Source of the DNA: Brucella pseudintermedia
Lineage (GTDB): Bacteria; Pseudomonadota; Alphaproteobacteria; Rhizobiales; Rhizobiaceae
NCBI RefSeq assembly: GCF_008932435.1
Contig: NZ_WBWE01000005.1
Coordinates: 186,001 to 250,000 of the forward strand
Direction of reading: 5' to 3'
DNA: 64,000 bases
Made by a program: the position numbers and the translations under genes. The number at the start of each line of letters is the position of its first letter. The stretch's first letter is position 1. Under the pieces are notes generated by a model that saw nothing but the letters and a program-made list of their open reading frames with translations, made no database searches and had not been told where the DNA came from. Positions 25,751 to 34,160 of this stretch are shown piece after piece.

Positions 25751-25880
25751 TGTCTTTCGGCTGTCCAAAAGCCGAAATTACTGAAGAGGCACACCTTCAT
25801 TGCCAGAAGTGCGGATGCGGTTCTCCAATTCCAATCCAAGGCAGACAAAGCGGAGTAACGCGGATTTAGCGTTGTTCCAT
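25734..25880 (+). ncRNA. Structured leader RNA of ornithine decarboxylase (speF-motif candidate)
   Basis: A long extended hairpin is visible. An outer stem pairs GGTGCGGGCCTTTC (25734-25747) with GAAGAGGCACACC (25783-25795) with small bulges. AGT pairs with ACT inside it. The inner perfect 8-bp stem is TTTCGGCT (25755-25762) with AGCCGAAA (25770-25777) around a 7-nt loop. Further paired-looking sequence follows to about 25880. The alphaproteobacterial speF RNA motif is known upstream of this gene family; I place it here from context and structure, not from a covariance search. The whole 581-nt gap 25418-25998 holds no ordinary gene. Confidence 0.6.
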
Positions 25881-25998
25881 CGCCGCATGAGTTTTCGCGT
25901 GACATCAGCATCTCCAAAGGCTGGCTTCACGGCGGATGCGTTCATGCACACTTTGTCCCCTTACAAACGGCAGAGACAAGCCGTGCGGGAGAACGACC

Positions 25999-27132
25999 AT
26001 GGCAACGCAGCGTATCATTGACTTCCTCAACACCCGACGTCCGGACGGTCCTTGCCTCGTCGTCGACACCGATGTCGTGCGCGACAATTATCTGAGCTTC
26101 GAGAAGGCTTTGCCCTATTCGCGCATCTTCTATGCGGTGAAGGCAAATCCCGCGCCGGAAATCCTGCGCCTGCTCGCCTCGCTCGGTTCGTGCTTCGACA
26201 CTGCTTCGGTTGCCGAGATTGAAATGGCACTGGAAGCTGGCGCCACGCCAAGCCGCATCTCCTATGGCAACACCATCAAGAAGGAGCGCGATATTGCGCG
26301 CGCTTTCGAGCTGGGCATTCGCCTTTATGCGGTCGATTGCGTGGAAGAAGTGGAAAAGGTTGCGCGCGCCGCTCCCGGCAGCCGCGTGTTCTGCCGCGTG
26401 CTGACCGACGGTGAAGGCGCCGAATGGCCGCTGTCGCGCAAGTTCGGCTGCGTGCCTGCCATGGCCACCGACGTTCTGCGCCACGCAAAGTCGCTCGGCC
26501 TCGATTCCTATGGTGTGTCGTTCCATGTCGGCTCGCAGCAGACGGACCTCACCGCATGGGATCGCGCGCTCGGCGATGCGGCCAAGGTGTTCCGCACCCT
26601 TGCAGATGAAGGCATCGTTCTGCGCATGGTCAATATGGGCGGCGGTTTCCCGACCCGTTACCTCAAGGACGTGCCGACCGCGCAGGCCTACGGCATGGCG
26701 ATCTTCGACGCGCTGTCCAAGCATTTCGGCAACCGCATTCCGGAAACCATCATCGAACCGGGCCGCGGCATGGTCGGCAATGCAGGTGTGATCAAGACCG
26801 AGGTGGTTCTGGTCTCCCGCAAGGCGGACAACGACAATGTGCGCTGGGTCTATCTCGACATTGGCAAGTTCGGCGGTCTCGCCGAAACCATGGACGAGGC
26901 GATCCGCTACCAGATCGTGACCCCGCATGACGGCAGCGAAACCGAACCATGCGTGCTGGCCGGCCCGACCTGCGACAGTGCGGACGTTCTTTACGAAAAG
27001 ACGCCGTATCCGCTGCCGGTCTCGCTGACCATCGGTGATGAAATCCTCATCGAAGGCACGGGCGCCTACACGACCACCTATTCGGCGGTGGCGTTCAACG
27101 GCTTCGAACCGCTCCGATCCTACGTCATCTGA
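25999..27132 (+). CDS. odc: Ornithine/lysine decarboxylase, fold-type III PLP enzyme
   Basis: A 377-aa alanine-racemase-fold decarboxylase that makes putrescine (and possibly cadaverine). The PLP lysine is Lys48 in FYAVKANP. Other features are the GVSFHVGSQQ His, the NMGGGFP glycine loop, EPGRGMVGNAG (phosphate-binding and Glu), and the partner-subunit Cys in GPTCDSADV. The start is MATQRIIDFL at 25999; the frame extends to 25936 without family sequence. It is preceded by the structured leader and followed after 94 nt by an acetyltransferase. Its product feeds homospermidine synthase at 5790-7235. Residues alone do not separate an ornithine-only from a dual-substrate enzyme. Confidence 0.92.
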   Translation: MATQRIIDFLNTRRPDGPCLVVDTDVVRDNYLSFEKALPYSRIFYAVKANPAPEILRLLASLGSCFDTASVAEIEMALEAGATPSRISYGNTIKKERDIARAFELGIRLYAVDCVEEVEKVARAAPGSRVFCRVLTDGEGAEWPLSRKFGCVPAMATDVLRHAKSLGLDSYGVSFHVGSQQTDLTAWDRALGDAAKVFRTLADEGIVLRMVNMGGGFPTRYLKDVPTAQAYGMAIFDALSKHFGNRIPETIIEPGRGMVGNAGVIKTEVVLVSRKADNDNVRWVYLDIGKFGGLAETMDEAIRYQIVTPHDGSETEPCVLAGPTCDSADVLYEKTPYPLPVSLTIGDEILIEGTGAYTTTYSAVAFNGFEPLRSYVI

Positions 27133-27165
27133 TCCATAGGTCTTAAACCTAATGATCCTCTCAAT

Positions 27166-27193
27166 CCGTTCAGTGCCGCAAGGCACTGGACGG
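27166..27193 (+). promoter_or_regulatory. 12-bp hairpin with GCAA tetraloop between odc and the acetyltransferase gene
   Basis: CCGTTCAGTGCC (27166-27177), loop GCAA, GGCACTGGACGG (27182-27193). All twelve positions pair, one as G-T. A GNRA tetraloop makes it very stable. No T-run follows, so it looks like an mRNA processing or stability element or a weak terminator rather than a classical terminator. Confidence 0.65.
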
Positions 27194-27226
27194 GTGTGCT
27201 GCTGCCGCCTTGCGGGGATAGATGTG

Positions 27227-27829
27227 ATGAACGCAACTCTGGAAATTCAGGAAAATATCGCAACCGTTGTCGCCCCGGCTTTCACAATTGCCGGCGAGGC
27301 GCTGGAGCATGTGCTGGCGCGCGAAGCGCTGCTTGATCGCGCGATGGGCGAAGGTCGCCGCCGCAAATCCTCGGAAAAGCTGCGTCGCGGTCGCCTGCCA
27401 GCGGAAGGGCTGGCTTTTGCTGCACTTGGCGAAGATGGAGCGCTCGCAGGCACCGTGCGGCTGTGGGATGTCCATGCCGGGCTGGATGCCTTTGGCTTTC
27501 CCGTATCCGCCTTGCTGCTGGGGCCGCTCGCCGTCGAACCTTCCGCCGCCGGTTGCGGCATCGGTTCGGCCTTGATGCGTCATGCGATTGATGAGGCGAG
27601 ACGCCTTGGCCATGGCGCGATCCTGCTTGTCGGTGATCCGGAATATTACGGGCGCTTCGGCTTTACCGCGGAAAAGACCGGCGAGCTTGCCATGCCCGGC
27701 CCCTATGAAAAACGTCGGTTTCTGGCGCTTGAACTGAAGCCCGGCCATCTCGACGGGGCGCATGGCATCTTGCGCGCCAGCGGGCGCAAGGTGCCGCGTG
27801 CCGAGGCACCCGCACGCCGGTCAGCATGA
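27227..27829 (+). CDS. GNAT family N-acetyltransferase
   Basis: A 200-aa protein starting MNATLEIQEN. Its GNAT core shows SALLLGPLAVEPSAAGCGIGSALMRHAIDEARRLG split around the acetyl-CoA pyrophosphate loop (GCGIGS). It ends LLVGDPEYYGRFGFTAEKTG, the YhbS-type N-acetyltransferase signature. It follows ornithine decarboxylase, so a polyamine or polyamine-derived substrate is a reasonable guess, but nothing in the sequence proves it. The frame is open to 27152 through the hairpin; the ATG at 27227 is preferred. Its stop is one base from the convergent GumC-like gene. Confidence 0.87.
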   Translation: MNATLEIQENIATVVAPAFTIAGEALEHVLAREALLDRAMGEGRRRKSSEKLRRGRLPAEGLAFAALGEDGALAGTVRLWDVHAGLDAFGFPVSALLLGPLAVEPSAAGCGIGSALMRHAIDEARRLGHGAILLVGDPEYYGRFGFTAEKTGELAMPGPYEKRRFLALELKPGHLDGAHGILRASGRKVPRAEAPARRSA

Positions 27830-27830
27830 G

Positions 27831-29609
27831 TTAGGACAGGCGCAGCAGCCGTCCGAAATTGCGGACGGCTGCGATCGCAAGACCTGCGAGGAAGCCTGCA
27901 ATCAGTCCCGCGATGACGATCAGCTTGCGCGACGTGCTGGCCGGATCGAGCGGCGGACGGGCTTCCGAAAGAACCCTGACATTGGCCGTATTCAGCCCTT
28001 CCTGTTCGTTCGTCTCGCGCGAGCGCAGGAGGAAGGCTTCGTAGACGGAGCGGCGCGCCGTGGCTTCGCGCTCAAGCTCACGCAATTTCACCAGATCGCC
28101 GCTATTGTTCGCCTGCTGGGACTTGAGCTGTGCCAGACGCGCGGTCAGGTCCTTTTCCTGCTGAGCGGACCGGGCCACCTCGACTTGCAGTGAGGAGCGG
28201 ATGCGCCGCAATTCGGCATCGATATCGTTCAGCACCGTGCCAGCCTGCGACTGCGCCTGAATGAGCGCCGGGTGACGGGGGCCGAGCTGGGTGGATAAGC
28301 CGCTTGCCGTTTGGCGCGCCTGCGCATATTGCGCCCGCAGCGCCGTCAGCGTGTTGGATCGCAAATCTTCCGGCAGAGTCCCGGCCACCACGCTGTCGGA
28401 GGTGGCGTTGCTCAGCACCTGCACCCGGGCCTGAAGCCGCATGGTTTCGGCGCGCTGGTTGGTCAGTTGGTCGTTGAGCCGCGTCAGGTCGTTGTCGCTG
28501 ATCAGTTTGCCGTCGACATTGACGAGATCGTGCGAGGCGCGGAAATCAGCCGCTGCGCGCTCCGCCTGTTCGACACTGGCGCGCATATCGGCAAGCCGGT
28601 TCGACAATTCGTCCGAGGTGCGCCGTGCGGCATCGGATTGCAGCGATGCAAGCTCGCTCTGGAAAACGGAACTGATCGTGTTCGCAAGCGAGGCCGATTT
28701 TTGCGGATCGCGGGTTTTCACCGAGATCGAATAGATGAAGGTCTTGGCATCGCGGCCAATCGCGATGCTCTTGTGCAGGTTATAGAGCACGCGGGTTTGC
28801 AGCGTCTGGCTGTCGCTCGCCTTTTTGGGCGACAACATATCCCTGATCTGCGCAAACAGCCCGGCAATGCCGGTCGGAACCAGAGTACCGTTGAATTCAG
28901 GGTCCTTTGTCAGGTCCGTCTTGTCGATCACCTTCAGCAGCACGCTGCTGGAATCGATAATGCGGGCCTGGCTTTCCGCAACGGCAAGCGACGCATCGGT
29001 CGGAAGCTGCCCCGGCGTCAGCTCGTCTCCAACTGTCTTGATGTTGCGCGGATCGACCAGAATATCGGTCGAAGCGACATATATCTGCGGCAGCGACAAT
29101 GCATAGAGCGCGGCGACCACACCGCCCACTATGGTAGTAACCAGCAGGAGCCTGCGCGATCCCCGCACCACATCAATGGCGATGCGCGGATCGATCAGCG
29201 GTTTCCATTCGGCATCCGAGACCGGGCGGTCGGCGACAGGGCGCTCGCGCCGAACCGTGTCACCGGTCGGCTCAGGAGTCGCAGCGTCAGTCTCGATTGC
29301 GATTTTGCGACGTTGGCGTTCCCGAATCTTGCGTTCCAGCTCCGCTTCGATCAGTGCGACACGTTTTTGCAACTCGGCCACATCCGCATCGTCCGGTTCT
29401 TGCTCGATAACGGGTTCCGGCGTTTCTTGCGGATCGTGATCGTGTCGATGAAAGAACGCAGCGCGTTCATCCGATGTCGCGGGCGGCGTCCATGGCGGTG
29501 CGGCTTCGCTGTCACCGCCGCCAGCCGGGCGACCGGTTGGGCGCGCATCGGAAAATGCGAGAAGAGGTTTTTCACCTCCCGCCTTTCTGCGCTCCTCATG
29601 ATCGCTCAT
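27831..29609 (-). CDS. Wzz/GumC-type polysaccharide co-polymerase without kinase domain
   Basis: A 592-aa inner-membrane protein. It has a long charged cytoplasmic N-terminus (1-145, Pro/Asp/Glu/Arg-rich) and a first TM near 155-175 (LLLVTTIVGGVVAALYAL). A large periplasmic region follows, with a Wzz domain and coiled coils (about 320-540, many SVEQAERAAADF/RLNDQLTNQRAE-type heptads). A second TM is near 565-585 (LIVIAGLIAGFLAGLAIAA). It ends soon after with no Walker kinase module. It would set chain length or aid export of the polysaccharide made by the adjacent genes. Divergent from the flippase gene. Confidence 0.88.
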   Translation of the reverse strand: MSDHEERRKAGGEKPLLAFSDARPTGRPAGGGDSEAAPPWTPPATSDERAAFFHRHDHDPQETPEPVIEQEPDDADVAELQKRVALIEAELERKIRERQRRKIAIETDAATPEPTGDTVRRERPVADRPVSDAEWKPLIDPRIAIDVVRGSRRLLLVTTIVGGVVAALYALSLPQIYVASTDILVDPRNIKTVGDELTPGQLPTDASLAVAESQARIIDSSSVLLKVIDKTDLTKDPEFNGTLVPTGIAGLFAQIRDMLSPKKASDSQTLQTRVLYNLHKSIAIGRDAKTFIYSISVKTRDPQKSASLANTISSVFQSELASLQSDAARRTSDELSNRLADMRASVEQAERAAADFRASHDLVNVDGKLISDNDLTRLNDQLTNQRAETMRLQARVQVLSNATSDSVVAGTLPEDLRSNTLTALRAQYAQARQTASGLSTQLGPRHPALIQAQSQAGTVLNDIDAELRRIRSSLQVEVARSAQQEKDLTARLAQLKSQQANNSGDLVKLRELEREATARRSVYEAFLLRSRETNEQEGLNTANVRVLSEARPPLDPASTSRKLIVIAGLIAGFLAGLAIAAVRNFGRLLRLS

Positions 29610-29936
29610 TGTCGAATTCGTCCGTATCTGTAGCCGTCGCGACCGCTTCCGGTATCAACCGCTGCTATGAAATCCATAAACCGGAGCTTGCGCATCCCAA
29701 ACCGGAATCCGCCCACCCCAAACCTGATGGCTGAATGTAATTTTTTATAGAAAACAAAAAGTTAAAATAACGTCGGGCTGAACCGCAAAATGCTCAGCTC
29801 GACTATTTTAGCTTTTGCTTGATTGCTCTTTGAGCTTGCAAAGAAGAGTTTAAGTCTTTTTTGCTAAATCTCCTTCCTGCGCTTCCCGTTCCGAAGGGTC
29901 AAACGCATATCAGATCACGATAAATGAGGCTCCCTG
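29610..29936. promoter_or_regulatory. AT-rich divergent intergenic region of the polysaccharide locus
   Basis: A 327-nt gap between the divergent GumC-like and flippase genes. Positions 29735-29870 are much AT-richer than the surroundings, with A/T runs around 29740-29770 and 29805-29870, as expected for promoters or H-NS/MucR-type regulator binding. At 29670-29730 a CCCAAACC/CCGGAAT unit is imperfectly repeated about every 21 nt. No gene was recognised. Confidence 0.5.
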
Positions 29937-31202
29937 TTGATAGCGAAAGCGCTCTGGAAATTGTCGGGCAACAATGCCGGAGTGGTGCGCGATTACCTGT
30001 CGCTGTTTTCCGGCTCTGCTGGCAGGCTGGTGGTTTCACTTGTCTATTTCATCGCGCTCGCCAATACGCTGCCGACCGGCGATTTCGGTATATTTGCCAC
30101 TGCATCGGGCACCGGGGTGGTGCTGTCGCGCATCGTTTCACTCGGGTTCAGTTCGCCGCTTTACCGCATATCGACCGTGAAGCCGCGATTGCTCGGCATC
30201 TACACGGCGGGCTTTCTCGCCGCCATTCTGGCGTCGCTGCCCCTGTTCGCGCTGGCGTCCTGGCTGGTTTATTTCGTCTTTTTCAGTCGCGATATTTCCT
30301 TTCTGCCTTTCGCCGTCGTGGTGTTTGCCGAGGCCCTGTTCTGGCGGTCGACCGAAATCGTCATCATCGTCAATAATGGCCTGCGCCGGTTCGGCATATC
30401 GGCGGGGCTGGTGATCTTCGGCACGGCCACGCGAGCTGTCGCCGCCGTTCTGTTCATGTGGCTGGCAAGCGTCCACGATATCGCTCATTGGGCATGGTGG
30501 TATGCAGCGGCCAATGGCGTTGCGCTGCTGACGGCGCTGAAATTCTACCCGTCTGTCCGGCTCCGCTTCAAACCATCGCTTTATATGCGGCGGGTTTCGG
30601 ATGCGATTGCCGTGATGGGGGCCGAACTGCTGTTCTATATTCAGGCCGAGCTGGACAAGCTTCTCGTGCTGACCGTGGGCGGGCCTGCAACCGCGGGGCT
30701 CTACGCGATCATCATGCGGCTTGTGGATCTGACTGCCTTGCCAGTCCGGTCCTTCAACATGATGCTGGTGCAAAAGCTCATGCGTGCGCCCGACATGCTG
30801 TCCTCTTTGCGCATCCGCGCCGGACTGGAGTTTGCGGTCTTCGCGGTCTCGGTGGCAGGTCTCGGCGCGATGGTTGTGTTCCTGCAAATCTTCCCGAATG
30901 CGCTCGGAGCAAGCGTCGCGCCGATTGTCGGGCTGCTGCCGCTGGTGCTGCTCGTACCGGGTTTGCGCAACCTGATCGAATACCAGACCGAGATTCTATA
31001 TGCGCGCGGCCAGTCCGGTCTCAGGACATTGAGCATGGTGCTGATGACCGCCGCCAAGGCGTTCTTCGTCTGGCTGCTGCTGGTGAACTATGCCGACAAT
31101 CAGGACTGGATTCTGGGGCTCAATATCGTGTTTGGCGGCCTTTATCTGCTGTCGCTGGTTTTCACCTATACGAGCATCCGTTTGCCAGCCAAACGAATTT
31201 GA
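29937..31202 (+). CDS. Wzx-like polysaccharide flippase / MATE-fold exporter
   Basis: A 421-aa protein with about twelve hydrophobic segments spread over its whole length, and short basic loops such as RRFGISAG and RLRFKPSLYMRR. This is the layout of the polysaccharide-synthase (Wzx/RfbX) group that flips lipid-linked units across the inner membrane. Sequence motifs in this family are weak, so the call rests on topology and on neighbours. The start is TTG at 29937, with GAGG 7 nt upstream (in TGAGGCTCCCTG); an ATG at 29924 is in a different frame. Confidence 0.8.
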   Translation: MIAKALWKLSGNNAGVVRDYLSLFSGSAGRLVVSLVYFIALANTLPTGDFGIFATASGTGVVLSRIVSLGFSSPLYRISTVKPRLLGIYTAGFLAAILASLPLFALASWLVYFVFFSRDISFLPFAVVVFAEALFWRSTEIVIIVNNGLRRFGISAGLVIFGTATRAVAAVLFMWLASVHDIAHWAWWYAAANGVALLTALKFYPSVRLRFKPSLYMRRVSDAIAVMGAELLFYIQAELDKLLVLTVGGPATAGLYAIIMRLVDLTALPVRSFNMMLVQKLMRAPDMLSSLRIRAGLEFAVFAVSVAGLGAMVVFLQIFPNALGASVAPIVGLLPLVLLVPGLRNLIEYQTEILYARGQSGLRTLSMVLMTAAKAFFVWLLLVNYADNQDWILGLNIVFGGLYLLSLVFTYTSIRLPAKRI

Positions 31203-31205
31203 GGT

Positions 31206-32069
31206 TCAGGCTCCGATAATGCGTCGTATGTCATCGACCGAAAGACCGAGGAAAGACTGCATGCCGATGGCAACCTGATGCGGCTCCATTTCGGCAATGA
31301 AGGTGCGGAATTCCTCTTCGCTCGGCGGCGGCGCGAACCATTGCATCCGGCAGAGATCATGTGTGTCGCTGTAATGGCCTGAGCCTTGCAGCACGTCATC
31401 GACATAGCGGCCATAGATGAAGCACTCGGAAAAGCGCCTTATATTGCCAAGGGCTGCCACCCAATGCTGTCCGGTATGGGCTTCGATCCGCTCACACATC
31501 GAAATCACGCTGTCGCGCCGCCATGAGACGAGCTGGCCGATATAGTCATTGAGCCCGCTTTTGCCGTTCTCGATACCGAGCAGTTTCGCCGCATTGGCCG
31601 CCCAGACCGGATGCTCCGGCCATTGGGGATTGGCGAGCGCGTTGGGGCGCACGAAAAGCCGAAGCTGTCCTCCATGCCAGAGCGTGCCGCAATCGAAGGG
31701 GCGCAGAAAAGCCGTGTCGGAATCCGTATAGAGAAAGCCGTCTTCCTCCACGGCACCGGCAAGCGCGATCCGGCGCAACTGCTGCACGTGCCAGCCGCGC
31801 AGCGGCTTGGTGCGCAGCGAAAGCCAGACCCGCCTGCGCCACAGATAGGTCGGGTCCCAGAAGGCATGCAGCCACGAGGGCAGAAGATCGCGTTCATCGA
31901 TGATGATGCGGTGCGCGCTTTCAAGCTTGCGGAACAGGGCAACATCCTTGCTGTCCACAAGGATGTAGTGCTTTGTGAAACCGCTGACATATTTGTCCAC
32001 GGTCTCGCAAAGCAGCCTGCAACGCTCGAAATCCTGATCCCAACTCGCCGTGACGATTGCGGTTTTCAC
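31206..32069 (-). CDS. DUF6492-type glycosyltransferase-like protein
   Basis: A 287-aa protein starting KTAIVTASWDQDFERC after a GTG. It carries YILVDSKDV near residue 40, FLYTDSDTAFLRPFD (a DxD-like metal motif) near 115, and a C-terminal part with CFIYGRYVDDVL. These fit the DUF6492 group found in rhizobial polysaccharide loci, probably a GT-A-fold transferase. The GTG at 32069 overlaps the WecG stop (GTGA) and has GGGAG 7 nt upstream; the frame is open to 32273 inside WecG but that is not used. Donor and acceptor are unknown. Confidence 0.75.
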   Translation of the reverse strand: MKTAIVTASWDQDFERCRLLCETVDKYVSGFTKHYILVDSKDVALFRKLESAHRIIIDERDLLPSWLHAFWDPTYLWRRRVWLSLRTKPLRGWHVQQLRRIALAGAVEEDGFLYTDSDTAFLRPFDCGTLWHGGQLRLFVRPNALANPQWPEHPVWAANAAKLLGIENGKSGLNDYIGQLVSWRRDSVISMCERIEAHTGQHWVAALGNIRRFSECFIYGRYVDDVLQGSGHYSDTHDLCRMQWFAPPPSEEEFRTFIAEMEPHQVAIGMQSFLGLSVDDIRRIIGA

Positions 32070-32824
32070 CGGGTTTCTCCCTTCATCGAGCCTTTGGCAA
32101 CGCGCCACAGAAATACGGGATTGCCGATGAGATAGCGCTTTGCGAGGCGTCGCGGTTCCTGCAACAGCCGGTGCACCCATTCCATCTGGATTTTGCGTAC
32201 CCATCGCGGTGCGCGCTGCACCCGGCCCGTATGCAGGTCGAACAGCGCCCCGACCGCGCTGGCCACCGTGCAATGTTCGGCCGTGATATGCTTGTCGATG
32301 AAGAGTTCCTGACGCGGAACGCCCATGGCGACGAGCAATATATCGGGATGGAAATCCTTCAATTGCGCCAGAATGCCGTCGAGATCGGCAGGCTTGAAGA
32401 AGCCATCGGAAATGACGCGATATTCGTGATGCGGGATCTGCTGCATGAAAAGTTGCGCGGTATCGTCAGCGACGCCCGGACCGCCGCCGAGAAGCGCAAC
32501 CTTCAGCGGGCGTTTCATATGCTGCAAAAGCGCCGGGATGAAGTCCGTTCCGTTGAGATTGGCCGGGAACTTGCCGCCATAGGCGACCTTGCTGGCGATA
32601 TCAACACCCACTCCATCAGGCAGGATCAGGAAATCGCGCAACGCGGCGCGGTAATCCGGATTCTCATCCGCAATGTTGGAATTGTTGGCGTTGAGCCAGC
32701 CCTGCTTCATGAACTGGCCGTCATTGATGCGCTTCTCGAAGAAGGCGAAGGCGCTGTCCCAATCGAAACAGGCGACCTTCACGCCAAGGATATTCCGGTA
32801 AGTTACATTCTCGGTATGCATCAT
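32066..32824 (-). CDS. WecG/TagA/CpsF family glycosyltransferase
   Basis: A 252-aa GT26-family enzyme that adds a hexosamine or uronic-acid-type sugar to a lipid-linked intermediate. Family features seen: WLNANNSNIADEN near residue 43, LPDGVGVDIASK, LNGTDFIPALLQ, KVALLGGGPGVAD, DILLVAMGVPRQELFI and GALFDLHTGRVQRAPRWVRK. The length is typical. It overlaps both neighbours by ATGA/GTGA, so GT4, WecG and the DUF6492 gene form one coupled operon read leftward. The sugar specificity cannot be read from sequence. Confidence 0.9.
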   Translation of the reverse strand: MMHTENVTYRNILGVKVACFDWDSAFAFFEKRINDGQFMKQGWLNANNSNIADENPDYRAALRDFLILPDGVGVDIASKVAYGGKFPANLNGTDFIPALLQHMKRPLKVALLGGGPGVADDTAQLFMQQIPHHEYRVISDGFFKPADLDGILAQLKDFHPDILLVAMGVPRQELFIDKHITAEHCTVASAVGALFDLHTGRVQRAPRWVRKIQMEWVHRLLQEPRRLAKRYLIGNPVFLWRVAKGSMKGETR

Positions 32825-34023
32825 GCCTGGTCCGTCGTTCTTTTGTCGTCGTGAAGAGCTTGCAGACCGCGGGCAACCGCGCGGTCCATGCCTTCGATTT
32901 GTGACCTCGTGAAGGCCTTGCCATCCAATCTCTGGCGATCCCCCGATCTAATCTTTTCGATCCGTTCGACGATTGCCGCGGCGAATGCCCGTGGATCGTC
33001 GGCAACGGTGCAGTTGTCCGGAATATGATCGATGCCGCGCACGGAATGCGTTGTGGCGACGCTTGGCATGCCAAGCTCGAATGTTTCAATCGTTTTCAGC
33101 TGCACGCCGGTCCCCGCCCGGCTGACAAGCGGCACGAGTGCGCTGCTTTCCACAAATTCGGTAGCATCCGGCACCTTGCCTACAAAATCCACGTCCGACC
33201 CTGCGCCGGACCATGCAGCGATCAGGTCGGCGGGCGTGTTGCCTGCAATCGCGATGGAAATATCGCCGGGAAGATGCGGCTTTACCTCGCGGAGAAACCA
33301 TTCGAGCCCGATTCTGTTCGGATGCCATGTCCATGTGCCGATCAGGGCAAGGTCATGTTTTATAGGACGCTGCTGCGCTGTCCGTGTTCCGCCCGGCGTG
33401 ACGAGCGGCATCGTTGCGAACCGGTCAGGGGCAAGTCCCAGCGCCGGGCCATCATCGTCGGCAAAGGTGAAGACGAAACGCGCCTTTCCGCTGAGGCGGC
33501 TTTCCAGCCCTTTCAAAATGCGGGCCTCGCGCGCGAACAGGAACTTCTGGATGAAACTTCCAGCGTCGGCGGCATTTTCCTCCGCCGAGCGATATTCCAC
33601 ATTATGCGCCACGAACAGCGACGGCTTGTCCTTGAAAATATCTTCAAACGCGCCGGGCAGGGTCACGCCATTCAACACATAGGCGTCGAACGGGCCGATC
33701 TGCGCGATAGCCTCGCGCAGTTTCTGCGCCGGGATCACCCGCAACTTGGCCGAGGAAACGGTGAGGCCGGTCAGGAAGGACTTCACCACCCAGCCGATCT
33801 TGCGCTTTATGCCGGCCCCCTCGGTCCGCACTTCGACTTCGCCCAATACGACCGTATCCGCAGCATCGGCTTTCACGCCCGGCCATGTGAAGCCAAGCAC
33901 GGTCACCTTCGCACCCGAACGGCGCAGGCCATCGACGACGGCGGCATTCGCCACTTCATAGCCGGTGGTCGGGATTCCATGTGGAACAATCGATGTTACG
34001 AAAACAAGGTGTGGGGACGGCAA
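32821..34023 (-). CDS. Glycosyltransferase family 4-like protein
   Basis: A 400-aa GT-B protein. The N-terminal half begins HLVFVTSIVPHGIPTTGYEVANAA, and SLFVAHNVEYRSAEENA is the acceptor-side segment. The C-terminal half has LALIGTWTWHPNRIGLEWFL, the ALVPLVSRAGTGVQLKTIETFELGMP donor-site region split around its Glu, and a final helix. The start is TTG at 34023 with AGGAG 5 nt upstream. It is the first gene of the leftward three-gene glycosyltransferase operon, whose next start overlaps its stop as ATGA. Substrate unknown. Confidence 0.88.
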   Translation of the reverse strand: MPSPHLVFVTSIVPHGIPTTGYEVANAAVVDGLRRSGAKVTVLGFTWPGVKADAADTVVLGEVEVRTEGAGIKRKIGWVVKSFLTGLTVSSAKLRVIPAQKLREAIAQIGPFDAYVLNGVTLPGAFEDIFKDKPSLFVAHNVEYRSAEENAADAGSFIQKFLFAREARILKGLESRLSGKARFVFTFADDDGPALGLAPDRFATMPLVTPGGTRTAQQRPIKHDLALIGTWTWHPNRIGLEWFLREVKPHLPGDISIAIAGNTPADLIAAWSGAGSDVDFVGKVPDATEFVESSALVPLVSRAGTGVQLKTIETFELGMPSVATTHSVRGIDHIPDNCTVADDPRAFAAAIVERIEKIRSGDRQRLDGKAFTRSQIEGMDRAVARGLQALHDDKRTTDQA

Positions 34024-34160
34024 GGCAGCTCCTGAGCATCATGGATCAGTGTTCTCTATGATAGTTTCAGGCGGTGCTTACAACCACGCGGTGAACTTTT
34101 CTTTAATTGTTTTTGAATAGGCCGATTGAAAACATGGGCAATTAAATATTGGGCGACATA

